DNA of 49,107 bases from a virus: positions 1 through 49,107 of the IMG/VR virus record IMGVR_UViG_3300036399_000097; one strand, given 5' to 3'. Positions 15,683-26,808 of this stretch are shown one piece after another. Position numbers and translations under genes: made by a program. The notes beneath the pieces were generated by a model. The model made no database searches, was not told the origin of the DNA, and saw only the letters and a list, made by a program, of their open reading frames with translations. The stretch's first letter is position 1. Each line of letters opens with the position of its first letter.

Positions 15683-16882
15683 ATGTCTAAAAAGTTTCTA
15701 ACCAATCTGGACCTGACCAAAAACCAGATTTTGAATGTGGCAATCCACAATTTAAGCAGTGCTCCGGCATCACCTGTACTTGGTCAAGTGTATTTTGATA
15801 CGACAGATAAACGTATTTATTTCTGGGATGGTTTAGCCTGGGTAGATATGTCTGGTGATATCCAAGATGTATTGGGTGGAGCAGGTCTTACAGCATCTAG
15901 TTCAAATGATGTTGTAACCTTAGATGTTAACGTAGATAGTGCTACAATTGAGATTAATGCTGACTCACTAAGAATTAAAGATCTTGGTGTAACCACTGGT
16001 AAATTAGCAGATTCTGCAGTTACTACATTAAAGATTAATCCCAATGCAGTAACATTTGCTAAAATTCAACAGCTTAATAACTTAACAGTTATTGGTAATG
16101 TATCTGGAGCATCAGCTAACGCAGCTGAGGTGACAATCATTACAGATATGGCTAACTCTAGTTCTAGTTCATTAGCTACATCTACAGCAATCAAAACATA
16201 CATTGATGCTAACGTAGGTAGTCTTGGTAATTTAGAAGGAGCTTGGGATGCATCTAGTGGTTCATTTCCTGTAGGATCAGCTCCAGTAGCTGGCACTAAA
16301 GCTGGTGACTATTGGTACGTATCAGTAGCAGGAACAGTAAACAGTGTTGCTTTTAATGTAGGTGATGTAATTATTGCTAAGATTAACGCAGCTTCTACAT
16401 CTCTAGCTACAGACTGGATTCAATTAGAGGTTAACCGTGATCAAGCTACTACAACTGTATTAGGTTTAGTATTTCTTGCTACAAACGCAGAAACACAAAC
16501 TGGTACAGATGCTAACAAAGCAGTTACGCCAGCTAGTTTATCAGCTCGTACTGCTACAGAAACTCGTACAGGTATTGCAGAGATTGCAACAGATGCTGAA
16601 TTAACAACTGGTACAGATGATACTCGTATTGTTACTCCTCTTAAATTAAAAACTTATTTAGATAACAGAACTGGTGGTTACGCTGCAAACATTGGAGGTG
16701 CTGGCACTTCTTATGCATTGACACATGGCTTAAGTACTATTGATGTAATCGTGATGATTAAAGATAACACTACATTAGAAGAAGTTATAACAGATGTAGT
16801 AATTACAGATGCTAACACAGTAACTGTAAGTTTTGCAACAGCTCCTGGAGCTAATGCATATCGTGTAATTATCAAGAAATAA
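15683..16882 (+). CDS. Fibre protein with phage-fibre repeats
   Basis: 399 residues. The N-terminus (NLDLTKNQILNVAIHNL, VYFDTTDKRIYFWDG) is the same attachment module as in the gene at 15137. The middle has beta-rich fibre sequence, then repeats of the tail-fibre type (LGLVFLATNAETQTGTDANK and GIAEIATDAELTTGTDDTR, about 255-325). The C-terminal 60 residues (YALTHGLS...VVITDANTVTVSF) are a diverged copy of the knob-like module of the two preceding proteins. It is probably a trimeric fibre of the virion surface. Confidence 0.78.
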   Translation: MSKKFLTNLDLTKNQILNVAIHNLSSAPASPVLGQVYFDTTDKRIYFWDGLAWVDMSGDIQDVLGGAGLTASSSNDVVTLDVNVDSATIEINADSLRIKDLGVTTGKLADSAVTTLKINPNAVTFAKIQQLNNLTVIGNVSGASANAAEVTIITDMANSSSSSLATSTAIKTYIDANVGSLGNLEGAWDASSGSFPVGSAPVAGTKAGDYWYVSVAGTVNSVAFNVGDVIIAKINAASTSLATDWIQLEVNRDQATTTVLGLVFLATNAETQTGTDANKAVTPASLSARTATETRTGIAEIATDAELTTGTDDTRIVTPLKLKTYLDNRTGGYAANIGGAGTSYALTHGLSTIDVIVMIKDNTTLEEVITDVVITDANTVTVSFATAPGANAYRVIIKK

Positions 16883-16894
16883 TAAACAACCTGA

Positions 16895-19800
16895 ATGAAG
16901 TTTCTATCTGACATACTAGCTAAAGCTGGTCTGACAGTAGATGGTGTAGTTACACTTAACAATACTGCTACTGGTCAAACACCTGCTTCTAATGATAACT
17001 CTACCAAGTTAGCAACTACTGCTTGGGTTAGAACCTTTGTTCAGCCCTACAGTTTACCTATTGCCTCTACAAGTATACTTGGAGGTATTAAAGTTGGTAC
17101 TGGTCTGTCAATAGATGCTGGAAGTGGTATATTATCTGTAACCGGTGGTGGTGCAGCATCTATTAAATCTACACAAACTTTTACAGCTACAGGAGGTCAA
17201 ACAGTATTCACTATAACAGGTGGTTATATTGTTGGACTTATTGATATATTCTTAAATGGAGTATACCTATCTCCTAATCAAACTACAGCTACTAATGGCA
17301 CTAGTATTACATTAGGTGATGCAGCTTTAGCTGGAGATATCATAGATGTAATTATAGCTAGTCCTGTTTTTCAAGGAGCTACAACTACTACAGATCAACT
17401 TTCTGAAGGAACTACAAATTTATATTTTACTAATGCTCGTGCAAGAGCAGCAATTAGTGAAACAGTTACAGGATTAGATTATAACTCAAGCACAGGCGTA
17501 CTTAGTATAACTACAGGATATGGTATTCCTACAACTGCTAGTCAAACAACTTGGGATGCAGCATACAATGATAAGATTAATAGTGCAGCCGTAACAGGAA
17601 CAACTACTAAAACATTAACATTAACTCAGCAAGATGGAGGAACAGTAACTGCTACTTGGACAGATGATAATACAGATGCTGTTACTTCAGTCTTTGGTAG
17701 AACAGGAGTAGTAGTTGCAGTGAGTGGTGATTATACCACTACACTAGTAACTGAAGGTACTAATCTTTATTACACAGATGCAAGAGCTCGTGCTGCTATT
17801 AGTGTAACAGGTTCTGGTTCTTATGATTCCGCCACTGGTGTCATCACTGTAACAGGAGGTGTAACTAGTGTAAACACTTTAACAGGTGCTGTTGTTCTTA
17901 CAACAACTAATATAGCTGAAGGAACAAACTTATACTATACTCAAGCAAGATTTGACACTGCGTTTACAGCTAAGTCAACAACAAACTTAACAGAAGGAAC
18001 TAATCTATATTATACTAGTGCTAGAGCAAATGCAGACTTTGATACAAGACTTGCTACTAAGTCAACTAGTAACTTATCTGAGGGTACAAATTTATATTAC
18101 ACGGACACACGTGTAGGAACCTATCTTACAAACAACTCTTACGCTACTCAAACTTATGTAAATACAGCAGTTTCTAATTTAGTAGATGCTGCTCCTGGTA
18201 CATTAGATACATTGAATGAGTTAGCGGCTGCTCTTGGAGACGATCCTAACTTTGCTACTACGGTGGCAACAAGTATAGGTACAAAAGAACCTGCAATCAC
18301 TGCTGGTACAACAGGTCAATATTGGAGAGGTGACAAGTCATGGCAGACGCTTCCTATATATACGTTATCAGGATTGGGCGGTGTCCCTACTACAAGAACT
18401 ATTACCATCAATGGTACAGCACAAGACTTATCTGCAGATAGAACCTTTACTATAAACTCTATGGTATATCCTGGAGCTGGTATTGCTCTATCTACAGGAT
18501 CAGCTTGGGGAACATCAATCACTGACAATAGTGCAAACTGGAACACAGCATTTGGATGGGGTAACCATGCAAGCGGTGGTTATTTAACCACCGCTTCTGC
18601 TGCTAGTACATACGTAAGTCTATCTGGATCTTACGCTAATCCATCTTGGATTACAAGTTTAGCTTATTCTAAAATAACAGGCGTACCTGCTTTCTTAACT
18701 TCTTATACAGAAACAGATCCTTATAGAGTAACATCAGTAGCAGTTAGTGGTACATCTACTAAGACTATAACACTAACAAGAGCAGACGCTTCTACAGTGA
18801 CTACCACTTGGACAGACTATGATACTGATACAAACACTTATCTAACATCTGCTGGATTCAGTGGTGGAACATTGACTCTAACTAGAAATGATGCAGGTAC
18901 AGTTACAGTTAGTTTAGATGGTAGATATTATTTAGCTACAAATCCAAGTAGTTATATATCTAGTTATACAGAAACAGATACACTTGCTTCTGTTACAGGT
19001 AGAGGAGCTACTACTACTGCAAGTATTTCAGCTGCAAACTTTCAGAACGGATATCAAGTATTAAGTTTAAATAATATTAAGACTCCTGGTCTTTACAATT
19101 ATGATGGTGGAATTACTGGTACACAACCTTTAGGTACAGAATGGTATAATGTTAGAACAATAGAAGTTGGTGCAGATTCTAGATATAGTCAGTTTGTAAT
19201 GCCTTATAATGTAGATAGAATATTTTATAGAAGAAAATCAGATGCAGGATTTGCAGCTTATGTTGAATTATATCATACAGGTAACTTACCAACTATACCC
19301 ACTAATAACAATCAGCTTACAAATGGTGCTGGGTATATAACAGGTATTTCATTTGCTAATGTATCTAGTAAACCAACTACACTTAGTGGTTATGGTATTA
19401 CTGATGCAGTATATACTACAACTTCATCTTTTACAACAGCTGGTACTGGTTGGTATAGAGTTGCAACTACAGCAGGTGATGGTAGAGGTTATTATTATAT
19501 AGAAGTTTATACCACAGGTGGTAATCATAACCCATCTTATCTTCGTATTGAAGCTATGGGTGATTGGGGTAATGATAAACTTATTGCGGCTTATACAGAT
19601 TTAGGATTTCCAGCTAGTGCTGTAAGAATTACAAGAAGTGCTAGTACTACTTTTATAGAAGTGAATTTTAGTACTACTATTCTTGGTGCCTCTATGAGAG
19701 TAGTTCGTCTTGGTTTTGACTCAACGGTTTCAGTACTAAGTGATTCATTATCAGTAGGTGGTGGTACAGTTCAAGAAACATTAAGTATAACAAGTAAAAT

Positions 19801-22369
19801 TAATACTGCTTCATTAAGTATTAATGGCAATACTGTTTTACATGCAGGTAACTACACATCATATTCACCATCATTAACAGGAACAGGAGCAAGTGGTACT
19901 TGGGGTATTAGTATATCAGGATCTGCTGCTAACGCCACTGATTTAAATGCCGCAGATGCCACTCAAATTAATTTTAATAGTGTAACAAATACAGACTATA
20001 GCACTATGACATTTATGTCTCGTGCTTGGTCTGCCGTGCAAGGTGCTAATGGATTAGCCTATAACTTTACTACCCACACTAATGCTGGTAGTGGTGGTTA
20101 TGGAGCTTTACAAATATATTATGGTGAGTCGGGATATGTATTAGCTCCAACTTCTTTTAGATCACCATATTTTTATGATAGTACAAATACTGCATTCTAT
20201 TTAAGACCAGCAAGTACATCTGTATTAAACTCTGCTACATTTAGTGGTGCAGTAACAGCTTCAAATTTATCAGGTACAAATACAGGAGATCAAACTAATA
20301 TAAGTGGTACAGCTTTAAATATTACACAATATACAATTAACCAAAGTGTTGGTACAGGTAATGGTCCTACGTTTGCAGATGTTTATACTAATGGATGGTT
20401 TAGAAATAACAATGTTAATACAGGATTATATAACCAATCAAGTGGTAATCATTTCTATTCAGGTTCTGCATCAATTTGGAATATAACAGCTGCAAGTAAT
20501 TCTTCTGTAAAATTAAATTTTAGAACTACACATGAATCTACAATATTTGGGACAGTTTATGCTGATAGTAGTCTAAATGTTGGATTTTTAACACAAGATC
20601 AAAACTGGGGATTAAGAGTTGATTCAAGTAAAAATATATTTACATATGGTACAGATTTAACTGTTGGTAATTCTACTAGCAGTAATATCTATATGACTGA
20701 TACTGATGAAAGTACGAGAAGAATACATTGTAATAGTGGTAGAATTGGTTTTTTAACTACAGCTAATGGTTGGGGAGCTTATTGTGACAATAGTGGTAAT
20801 TGGTTTGCTAACAACTTAAGTGGTACTAATACAGGAGACCAAACAAATATATCAGGTAATGCTGGTACAGTTTCTGATGGCGTATATTTAAGTAGTACTC
20901 AAAGTATATCAGGAATAAAATATTTTGTATCAAATAGAAATACATCATCAGACTCACCTCCTTTACAAGCATATTCAAGTAATGGAAGTGGTGCAATAAT
21001 GTCTTTTCATAGAGGAGGATATTATGCTGTAAATATGGGTCTTGATTCTGATAACGTATTTAGAATAGGTGGATGGAGTGCGGCTGCAAATAGATTACAA
21101 CTTGATATGAGTGGTAATCTTACTGTTGCAGGAGCAATAGCAGGAAGTAACTTTAGTGGTTCTCATTCAGGTTCATCATCAGGTACAAATACCGGTGATC
21201 AAACAAACATAAGTGGTTCAGCAGGTAGTGCTGGTTATGCAGGTTATTTATCAACTGCTTATGCAGGGGGTCAACAAACTAATCCTCAAGTATATTTTAA
21301 TAATGGTGTTGGATTAAAAGCTGCTATGACAGGAGCTTGGTCAGTATGGTCAGATACACTTTGGATAAATGGTTATGCTGGTGGTGATGTACTTCAAATG
21401 TGTGCATTACATACATTAAGAAATGGAACACCAAGAATGTCTATCAGTGTTCAAGCTTCTACATCTACATCATATGGTGCATTCTATGAATTTATTACTG
21501 AATATAATAAAGATACTACAATTACTACACTAGCTTATGGTGGGGCTACAAGACTTTATACAGGTTCAGATGGTACAAGAAATTCTGGTTGGGCATATCA
21601 TAATGATAATGGAACAGGACTTCATTGGCCAAACAACGGATGGCATTTTTATCCTAAAGATGCATCTGACATGTATGTTCGTTCAGGTGATTCTGGAGCA
21701 TCAGCTTTAGTTATGAATACTGCAGGTACTACTAGAGGATATGTATATGCTAACAGTTCTAATCAAATAGGATTTCTTAGTAATGGAAGAGGTTGGACTT
21801 TTAGAGTACATAGTGATGGTAGAACAGATCTTGGGGGTGATACAGCAGCTTCTATTTATATTCCAAGACATTTAGAGGCAAGTACTACTTGGGGTACTTG
21901 TGGTTGTTTAAGTTTATTTTTAGGATGGAGTAGTAGTAAAGTTGTAATAGGTAATGGTAATAGTGGAGGTCATGATTATGCAAATGGATTAGGATCTAAT
22001 TCTGTAGTAGCAACTAATCCTTTTTATTGTTATCAAGATATTACAGCATATTCTGATTCTCGTGTTAAAGAAAATGTAGAAGTAGTAGATAATGCAGTAG
22101 AAAAAGTTAAAGCAATACGTGGTGTAACATTTACACGTAATGATGTAGAAGATAAAAATAAGCGTCATGCTGGGGTTATTGCACAAGAAGTATTGGCTGT
22201 TTTACCAGAAGTAGTAAGTGAAGATCTTAATGGTCATTACTCTGTAGCTTATGGTAATTTAAATGCATTACTTATTGAAGCTATTAAAGAACAACAGACT
22301 CAAATAGAATCTCAGAAGAGTGAGATAGATGTATTAAAAGATTTAGTACAACAACTTATAAATAGATAA
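16895..22369 (+). CDS. Giant tail fibre 1 with C-terminal S74 self-cleaving chaperone
   Basis: 1,824 residues. The first 200 residues are fibre attachment and beta modules ([31 protein letters not shown]). Five copies of an EGTNLYYT-x-AR repeat follow (nt 17403-18130), then a cassette with [18 protein letters not shown] (about residue 430), triple-helix-like Gly/Ser/Thr sequence and three SGTNTGDQTNISG repeats. The last 105 residues are a Peptidase_S74 intramolecular chaperone: SDSRVK starts at residue 1720, keeping the Ser-Lys pair five apart that is needed for self-cleavage in endosialidase-type fibres. The end is a coiled coil (IKEQQTQIESQ). The mature fibre would have about 1,719 residues. 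Confidence 0.9.
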   Translation: MKFLSDILAKAGLTVDGVVTLNNTATGQTPASNDNSTKLATTAWVRTFVQPYSLPIASTSILGGIKVGTGLSIDAGSGILSVTGGGAASIKSTQTFTATGGQTVFTITGGYIVGLIDIFLNGVYLSPNQTTATNGTSITLGDAALAGDIIDVIIASPVFQGATTTTDQLSEGTTNLYFTNARARAAISETVTGLDYNSSTGVLSITTGYGIPTTASQTTWDAAYNDKINSAAVTGTTTKTLTLTQQDGGTVTATWTDDNTDAVTSVFGRTGVVVAVSGDYTTTLVTEGTNLYYTDARARAAISVTGSGSYDSATGVITVTGGVTSVNTLTGAVVLTTTNIAEGTNLYYTQARFDTAFTAKSTTNLTEGTNLYYTSARANADFDTRLATKSTSNLSEGTNLYYTDTRVGTYLTNNSYATQTYVNTAVSNLVDAAPGTLDTLNELAAALGDDPNFATTVATSIGTKEPAITAGTTGQYWRGDKSWQTLPIYTLSGLGGVPTTRTITINGTAQDLSADRTFTINSMVYPGAGIALSTGSAWGTSITDNSANWNTAFGWGNHASGGYLTTASAASTYVSLSGSYANPSWITSLAYSKITGVPAFLTSYTETDPYRVTSVAVSGTSTKTITLTRADASTVTTTWTDYDTDTNTYLTSAGFSGGTLTLTRNDAGTVTVSLDGRYYLATNPSSYISSYTETDTLASVTGRGATTTASISAANFQNGYQVLSLNNIKTPGLYNYDGGITGTQPLGTEWYNVRTIEVGADSRYSQFVMPYNVDRIFYRRKSDAGFAAYVELYHTGNLPTIPTNNNQLTNGAGYITGISFANVSSKPTTLSGYGITDAVYTTTSSFTTAGTGWYRVATTAGDGRGYYYIEVYTTGGNHNPSYLRIEAMGDWGNDKLIAAYTDLGFPASAVRITRSASTTFIEVNFSTTILGASMRVVRLGFDSTVSVLSDSLSVGGGTVQETLSITSKINTASLSINGNTVLHAGNYTSYSPSLTGTGASGTWGISISGSAANATDLNAADATQINFNSVTNTDYSTMTFMSRAWSAVQGANGLAYNFTTHTNAGSGGYGALQIYYGESGYVLAPTSFRSPYFYDSTNTAFYLRPASTSVLNSATFSGAVTASNLSGTNTGDQTNISGTALNITQYTINQSVGTGNGPTFADVYTNGWFRNNNVNTGLYNQSSGNHFYSGSASIWNITAASNSSVKLNFRTTHESTIFGTVYADSSLNVGFLTQDQNWGLRVDSSKNIFTYGTDLTVGNSTSSNIYMTDTDESTRRIHCNSGRIGFLTTANGWGAYCDNSGNWFANNLSGTNTGDQTNISGNAGTVSDGVYLSSTQSISGIKYFVSNRNTSSDSPPLQAYSSNGSGAIMSFHRGGYYAVNMGLDSDNVFRIGGWSAAANRLQLDMSGNLTVAGAIAGSNFSGSHSGSSSGTNTGDQTNISGSAGSAGYAGYLSTAYAGGQQTNPQVYFNNGVGLKAAMTGAWSVWSDTLWINGYAGGDVLQMCALHTLRNGTPRMSISVQASTSTSYGAFYEFITEYNKDTTITTLAYGGATRLYTGSDGTRNSGWAYHNDNGTGLHWPNNGWHFYPKDASDMYVRSGDSGASALVMNTAGTTRGYVYANSSNQIGFLSNGRGWTFRVHSDGRTDLGGDTAASIYIPRHLEASTTWGTCGCLSLFLGWSSSKVVIGNGNSGGHDYANGLGSNSVVATNPFYCYQDITAYSDSRVKENVEVVDNAVEKVKAIRGVTFTRNDVEDKNKRHAGVIAQEVLAVLPEVVSEDLNGHYSVAYGNLNALLIEAIKEQQTQIESQKSEIDVLKDLVQQLINR
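17403..18130 (+). repeat. Tandem EGTNLYYT repeats in fibre 1
   Basis: Five degenerate in-frame copies of a unit beginning (E/T)GTNLYYT and followed by an Ala-Arg-rich segment start near 17405, 17753, 17920, 17993 and 18080. Spacing is irregular. Single related copies occur in fibre 2 (about 22907) and fibre 3 (about 27031), so the unit moves between paralogues. Confidence 0.75.
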
Positions 22370-22380
22370 TAGTATAGATA

Positions 22381-25300
22381 ATGAACAAACAAAGGAAGAC
22401 CTCCCATATACTTAACGTATTTCAGTATGATGCTGATGGACACGTTGTTCTACCAGCAAGTCTTACTTTAACTGTACCTCCTGCTAGTAATGATAATAGT
22501 GGTAAGGTGGGTACTACGGCATGGGTGCGTACATATGTAAGCGGTCTTAGTTATCTTACAGGTAATCAGTCTATCACAGTTAGCGGTGATGCTACAGGAT
22601 CTGGTACTACATCTATTGCTCTTACACTTGCTAATACAACAGTGACGCCCGGTACTTACGGGTCAACTACTCTTGTACCTGTAGTAACAGTTGATTCTAA
22701 AGGACGTATTACTTCTGTAACAACAGCTGCTATATCAGGATCACTCACCTTTACAGGAGATGTAACTGGATCTGGAACAACCGGAACTAGTACAGCTATG
22801 ACATTAGCTGCATCTGGTGTAACAGCTGGAACATACACTAAGGTGACAGTAGACACTAAAGGTAGAGTTACCGTAGGAGCTAGTGCAACAACCTCTGATA
22901 TATCAGAAGGTACAAATCTATACTATACAGATGCTAGAGTGTTATCATATCTTAGTGCTAATACTTATGCAACACAATCATATGTAGGTACACAGATAGC
23001 TAATTTAGTAGCTAGTTCACCAGCAGCTCTTGATACTCTTAACGAGTTAGCAGCGGCTTTGGGTAATGACCCTAGTTTTGCTACAACTATATCTACAGCT
23101 CTTGGTAATAGATTAAGAGTGGATATAAACACTCAAGGATTAAGTGCAACACAACAAGGATATGGTAGAACTAACTTAGGTTTAGGAACCGCTGCTACTT
23201 CTAATACAGGAGACTTTGTTGCATATAGAACTTTTGGTACAGCAGCAAACTCAGCTGTAGGAGATTTTGTAGCTTATCGTACATTCGGTACAGCTGCTAA
23301 TAATAACACAGGAGATTTTGCATTAGCTAGTCATACACATAGTATAGCTGATGTAACAGGATTACAAACAGCACTAGATGGCAAGCAAGCATCAGGTTCA
23401 TATGCTGCTGCAACACATAGTCATATCATTTCTGATGTAACAGGTTTACAGACAGCTCTTGATGGTAAACAAGCTTCTCTTGGATTCACTCCTTATAACT
23501 CTACTAATCCTTCAGGATATATTACATCAGCTGCATTAAGTTCATATGTACCTACTTCTGGATATGCGTTTGGAACAGCTTTTACATTAGGTACAATGTA
23601 TGTAGGAACTGGAGAACAATTTACTCCATCTTTCTTACTAGGTGTTTACAGTAATGGATATGCATATAAGTTTCCTGTTGCAGGTATTCAATCTTGGTTA
23701 GGACTAGGATCTTTAGCTTATAGTTCAGCTACAATACCTACTAATAATAATCAGTTAACTAATGGTGCAGGGTATATTACATCATCTGGAAATATTTCTG
23801 GTTATGCCATGTCTTTAAACGGATATGTTGGTCAAACAGAGTATATTATATTAACGGGTCCTGCAAACGGTCCAGTTATTAAAGTTAGATATGATGGTGC
23901 CACTGCAAATAGATATATAGATATTGGAAGTAAAGACGGTAATGGTGTTTATAGTGAAGGATTAAAAATATATAATGGTAGTGCATTAACTTTTGCAGGG
24001 TACACAATTTATCATACAGGTAATATACCTACATGGAATCAAAATACTACAGGTACAGCTGCATCTATATCAGGGTATAATAATCCTACAACTGCAGCTA
24101 CACCTAATACTATAGCATATAGAGATGCTAGTGGAGATTTAACAGTTAGAGAATTAGTTCTTAATGTAGCTGTTCAAAGTTTTACACCTTCCTCAATGGT
24201 TGCTATTTATCCAACAACTAATCAAGCTGTAAAAGTAAATGCTGCTGGAGTACAAGCATTCTTAGGTCTTGGTTCTTTAGCATATAGCTCTGCTACTATT
24301 CCTACAAATAATAATCAACTAACAAATGGTGCTGGTTATATTACTAGTGCAGGTAATGCCGCTACAGCTACTACAGCACCTTCTGGTATAAATAGAGGAG
24401 ATCAAATTCATGGTACTGTTAGTGTTACCCCTGCAACATCATTTGCTTCTATGCCATCTGGTATGTCTGGATTTACAGATAACTGGGGAGCTGGTGATTT
24501 ACCTTCTGGTATGGGTCATGTACATGGAATAGCTTGTCGTCACTACAATAATACAAGTAATTTATGGGGATGGCACATGGTTGGTCAATATGATATACCT
24601 GGTGATTTAAGAGTTAGATGGGTAAATGCAGGTACATGGACCGCTTATTATCAATTATTAAGTAGTTCAAATTACAATAATTATTCTCCAACCCTAACGG
24701 GCGGAGGCGCTAGTGGTACTTGGGGCATTAGTATTTCTGGCAATGCTGCTACAGCAACAGCTGCACAAAATGCAACTTTTTTAACTCAACCTAATGCTAA
24801 TTGGGCTGGAAGAATACAATTAGGTGGTAATGGGGGTGGTGGTTCTGCTTTAATTGCAGTGGTTCAATCTACCAATGGTAATTTACATATGGATGCAGGA
24901 AGTGGTAACGTAATGTATTTAAATTATTATAATAATGGTACAATTTGGTTAAATGGATCTACATATTATATTAGTTCTAATGGTTCACAATATAATGGTA
25001 ATTCTGCAACAGCTACATCAGCTACAACTGCAACTACAGCTACAAATGCACTTGGTTTAGGAAATTCAGGAGATGTAAGTTCTCTTTCATCAGCAGGGCA
25101 AGTATCAGGATGGGATTCAAGACCTGGAGGTAATGCAGCTTACTCAATAGGCTATCATACAGGATTAACATTACATGGATATGGAGGATATGGTGGTGTA
25201 AGACTTTATTCAGCTGGCTATCCAACATTATCAAGTTCTGTATTAAGACTTGAAGCTTCAGATTCAGTAAAAACTTATGGTATATTATATAATGATACAA

Positions 25301-26808
25301 GTGTTAGAGCTCCTATTTATTATGACTCTGATGACACAGCATACTACTTAAATCCGGCAGGAGGTTCTCGTTTAAGAAACCTTTATGTTGGTGATAGCGG
25401 TGATGATTGGTCAGATCCAGGAGGATGGGGAACACAAATTAGATTTAGTAATGGTCCTCACGTGAAATTTGTATTACATGCTAGAACACCTGGCATTGAA
25501 GCAGGTATGTATGTACATACTCCTAGTTCTGTTTATATAGGAAGTTATACTTCACACGATGTTAGTTTAATGTTTGGTGGAACTAGAAAAATGGGCTTTA
25601 ATGCAAGTTACATATACACTGATGTATATTTACAAGCTGCAGGTTCAGTACGTGCTCCTTTATTTTATGATTCTGAAGACACTGCATATTATTTAGATCC
25701 TAATGGTACTTCTAATCTAAATAAGCTTAGTGGTCAAACAATGGCTTATAATGATATGAATCCAATGTCTGCTAACTCTCCATATGTTGCTAGATATAAC
25801 GGTTCTGCTGGTTATCGTAATGGAACAATGGGTAGTGGTCAAACAGATTTCAATACTATATTTTCTAACTGGGGTTCAGGATTTATTGATTCTTGGAGTA
25901 GTCCAGGTAATGCTCCTGGTGGATCAAGTCACTATGTAGGATTACAAGGACTTCACTATTCTGAGTTAAATACTAATACTGTATATGGTTTCCAAATGGC
26001 TTGTGCTGGTGAAGCTGATAACAGATATTTTTGGAGAAATTCTTGGCCAACTAAAAGATCTTGGGTAGAAATGATTCACTCTGGTACTATTGGTTCACAA
26101 TCAGTATCTTATGCAACTACAGCAGGTAGTGCAACTACTGCAACTACTGCAAGTAATCTTGCAGCAAATACCTCTCCAACAATACAGGTACTTAACTTTA
26201 CAGGAGTTGGTACTAACTCTGGTAATGCTAATCAGAGTTATGCAATATATCAAGAAGGAGGATCATGGGCTCCACCATTTCCAGACTTATGCATAGGTTT
26301 CCATACAGGTATTAAAATAGGTGCATATTTTGGTTATAATGGAACTAGATTTTATAATAACTCTGACTTTGCAACCTTAACATTTTCTGTTAATGATGGA
26401 GATAATAACACACGTGGGTATTATGATATTATTGCATATGCATCAGACAGAAGATTAAAACATAATGTAAAGCCAATTGAGAATGCATTATCTAAAGTTA
26501 CGTCTTTAGTAGGTATGACTTATGAGTGGAACTCTGTTGGTGATCAATATGGATGGACTCCATCTAAAGAAAGAGAAGCAGGTGTTTTTGCTCAAGATGT
26601 TAAAGCTGTTCTTCCTGAAGCTGTTAAGTTAGCTCCATTTGATCAAGGTCATGATGAACATGGTAATATGTTTTCTAAATCAGGTGAAAACTTCTTAACA
26701 GTTAAATATGAGAAGATAGTGCCATTACTTATTGAAGCTATTAAAGAACAACAATTACAGATTGAAGAACTTAAAAACAAACTAGATAATGTCTTATCAA
26801 GTAGATAG
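22381..26808 (+). CDS. Giant tail fibre 2 with C-terminal S74 self-cleaving chaperone
   Basis: 1,475 residues, a paralogue of fibre 1. It shares the N-terminal [20 protein letters not shown] module, one EGTNLYYT unit, the [18 protein letters not shown] cassette (about residue 215), two copies of a [15 protein letters not shown] unit (nt 23740 and 24297) and long Gly/Tyr-rich beta sequence. The S74 domain starts at S1355 in SDRRLK, with the catalytic Ser and Lys in place, and ends in a coiled coil ([15 protein letters not shown]). The product of cleavage would have about 1,354 residues. The end overlaps fibre 3 by 20 nt. Confidence 0.88.
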   Translation: MNKQRKTSHILNVFQYDADGHVVLPASLTLTVPPASNDNSGKVGTTAWVRTYVSGLSYLTGNQSITVSGDATGSGTTSIALTLANTTVTPGTYGSTTLVPVVTVDSKGRITSVTTAAISGSLTFTGDVTGSGTTGTSTAMTLAASGVTAGTYTKVTVDTKGRVTVGASATTSDISEGTNLYYTDARVLSYLSANTYATQSYVGTQIANLVASSPAALDTLNELAAALGNDPSFATTISTALGNRLRVDINTQGLSATQQGYGRTNLGLGTAATSNTGDFVAYRTFGTAANSAVGDFVAYRTFGTAANNNTGDFALASHTHSIADVTGLQTALDGKQASGSYAAATHSHIISDVTGLQTALDGKQASLGFTPYNSTNPSGYITSAALSSYVPTSGYAFGTAFTLGTMYVGTGEQFTPSFLLGVYSNGYAYKFPVAGIQSWLGLGSLAYSSATIPTNNNQLTNGAGYITSSGNISGYAMSLNGYVGQTEYIILTGPANGPVIKVRYDGATANRYIDIGSKDGNGVYSEGLKIYNGSALTFAGYTIYHTGNIPTWNQNTTGTAASISGYNNPTTAATPNTIAYRDASGDLTVRELVLNVAVQSFTPSSMVAIYPTTNQAVKVNAAGVQAFLGLGSLAYSSATIPTNNNQLTNGAGYITSAGNAATATTAPSGINRGDQIHGTVSVTPATSFASMPSGMSGFTDNWGAGDLPSGMGHVHGIACRHYNNTSNLWGWHMVGQYDIPGDLRVRWVNAGTWTAYYQLLSSSNYNNYSPTLTGGGASGTWGISISGNAATATAAQNATFLTQPNANWAGRIQLGGNGGGGSALIAVVQSTNGNLHMDAGSGNVMYLNYYNNGTIWLNGSTYYISSNGSQYNGNSATATSATTATTATNALGLGNSGDVSSLSSAGQVSGWDSRPGGNAAYSIGYHTGLTLHGYGGYGGVRLYSAGYPTLSSSVLRLEASDSVKTYGILYNDTSVRAPIYYDSDDTAYYLNPAGGSRLRNLYVGDSGDDWSDPGGWGTQIRFSNGPHVKFVLHARTPGIEAGMYVHTPSSVYIGSYTSHDVSLMFGGTRKMGFNASYIYTDVYLQAAGSVRAPLFYDSEDTAYYLDPNGTSNLNKLSGQTMAYNDMNPMSANSPYVARYNGSAGYRNGTMGSGQTDFNTIFSNWGSGFIDSWSSPGNAPGGSSHYVGLQGLHYSELNTNTVYGFQMACAGEADNRYFWRNSWPTKRSWVEMIHSGTIGSQSVSYATTAGSATTATTASNLAANTSPTIQVLNFTGVGTNSGNANQSYAIYQEGGSWAPPFPDLCIGFHTGIKIGAYFGYNGTRFYNNSDFATLTFSVNDGDNNTRGYYDIIAYASDRRLKHNVKPIENALSKVTSLVGMTYEWNSVGDQYGWTPSKEREAGVFAQDVKAVLPEAVKLAPFDQGHDEHGNMFSKSGENFLTVKYEKIVPLLIEAIKEQQLQIEELKNKLDNVLSSR

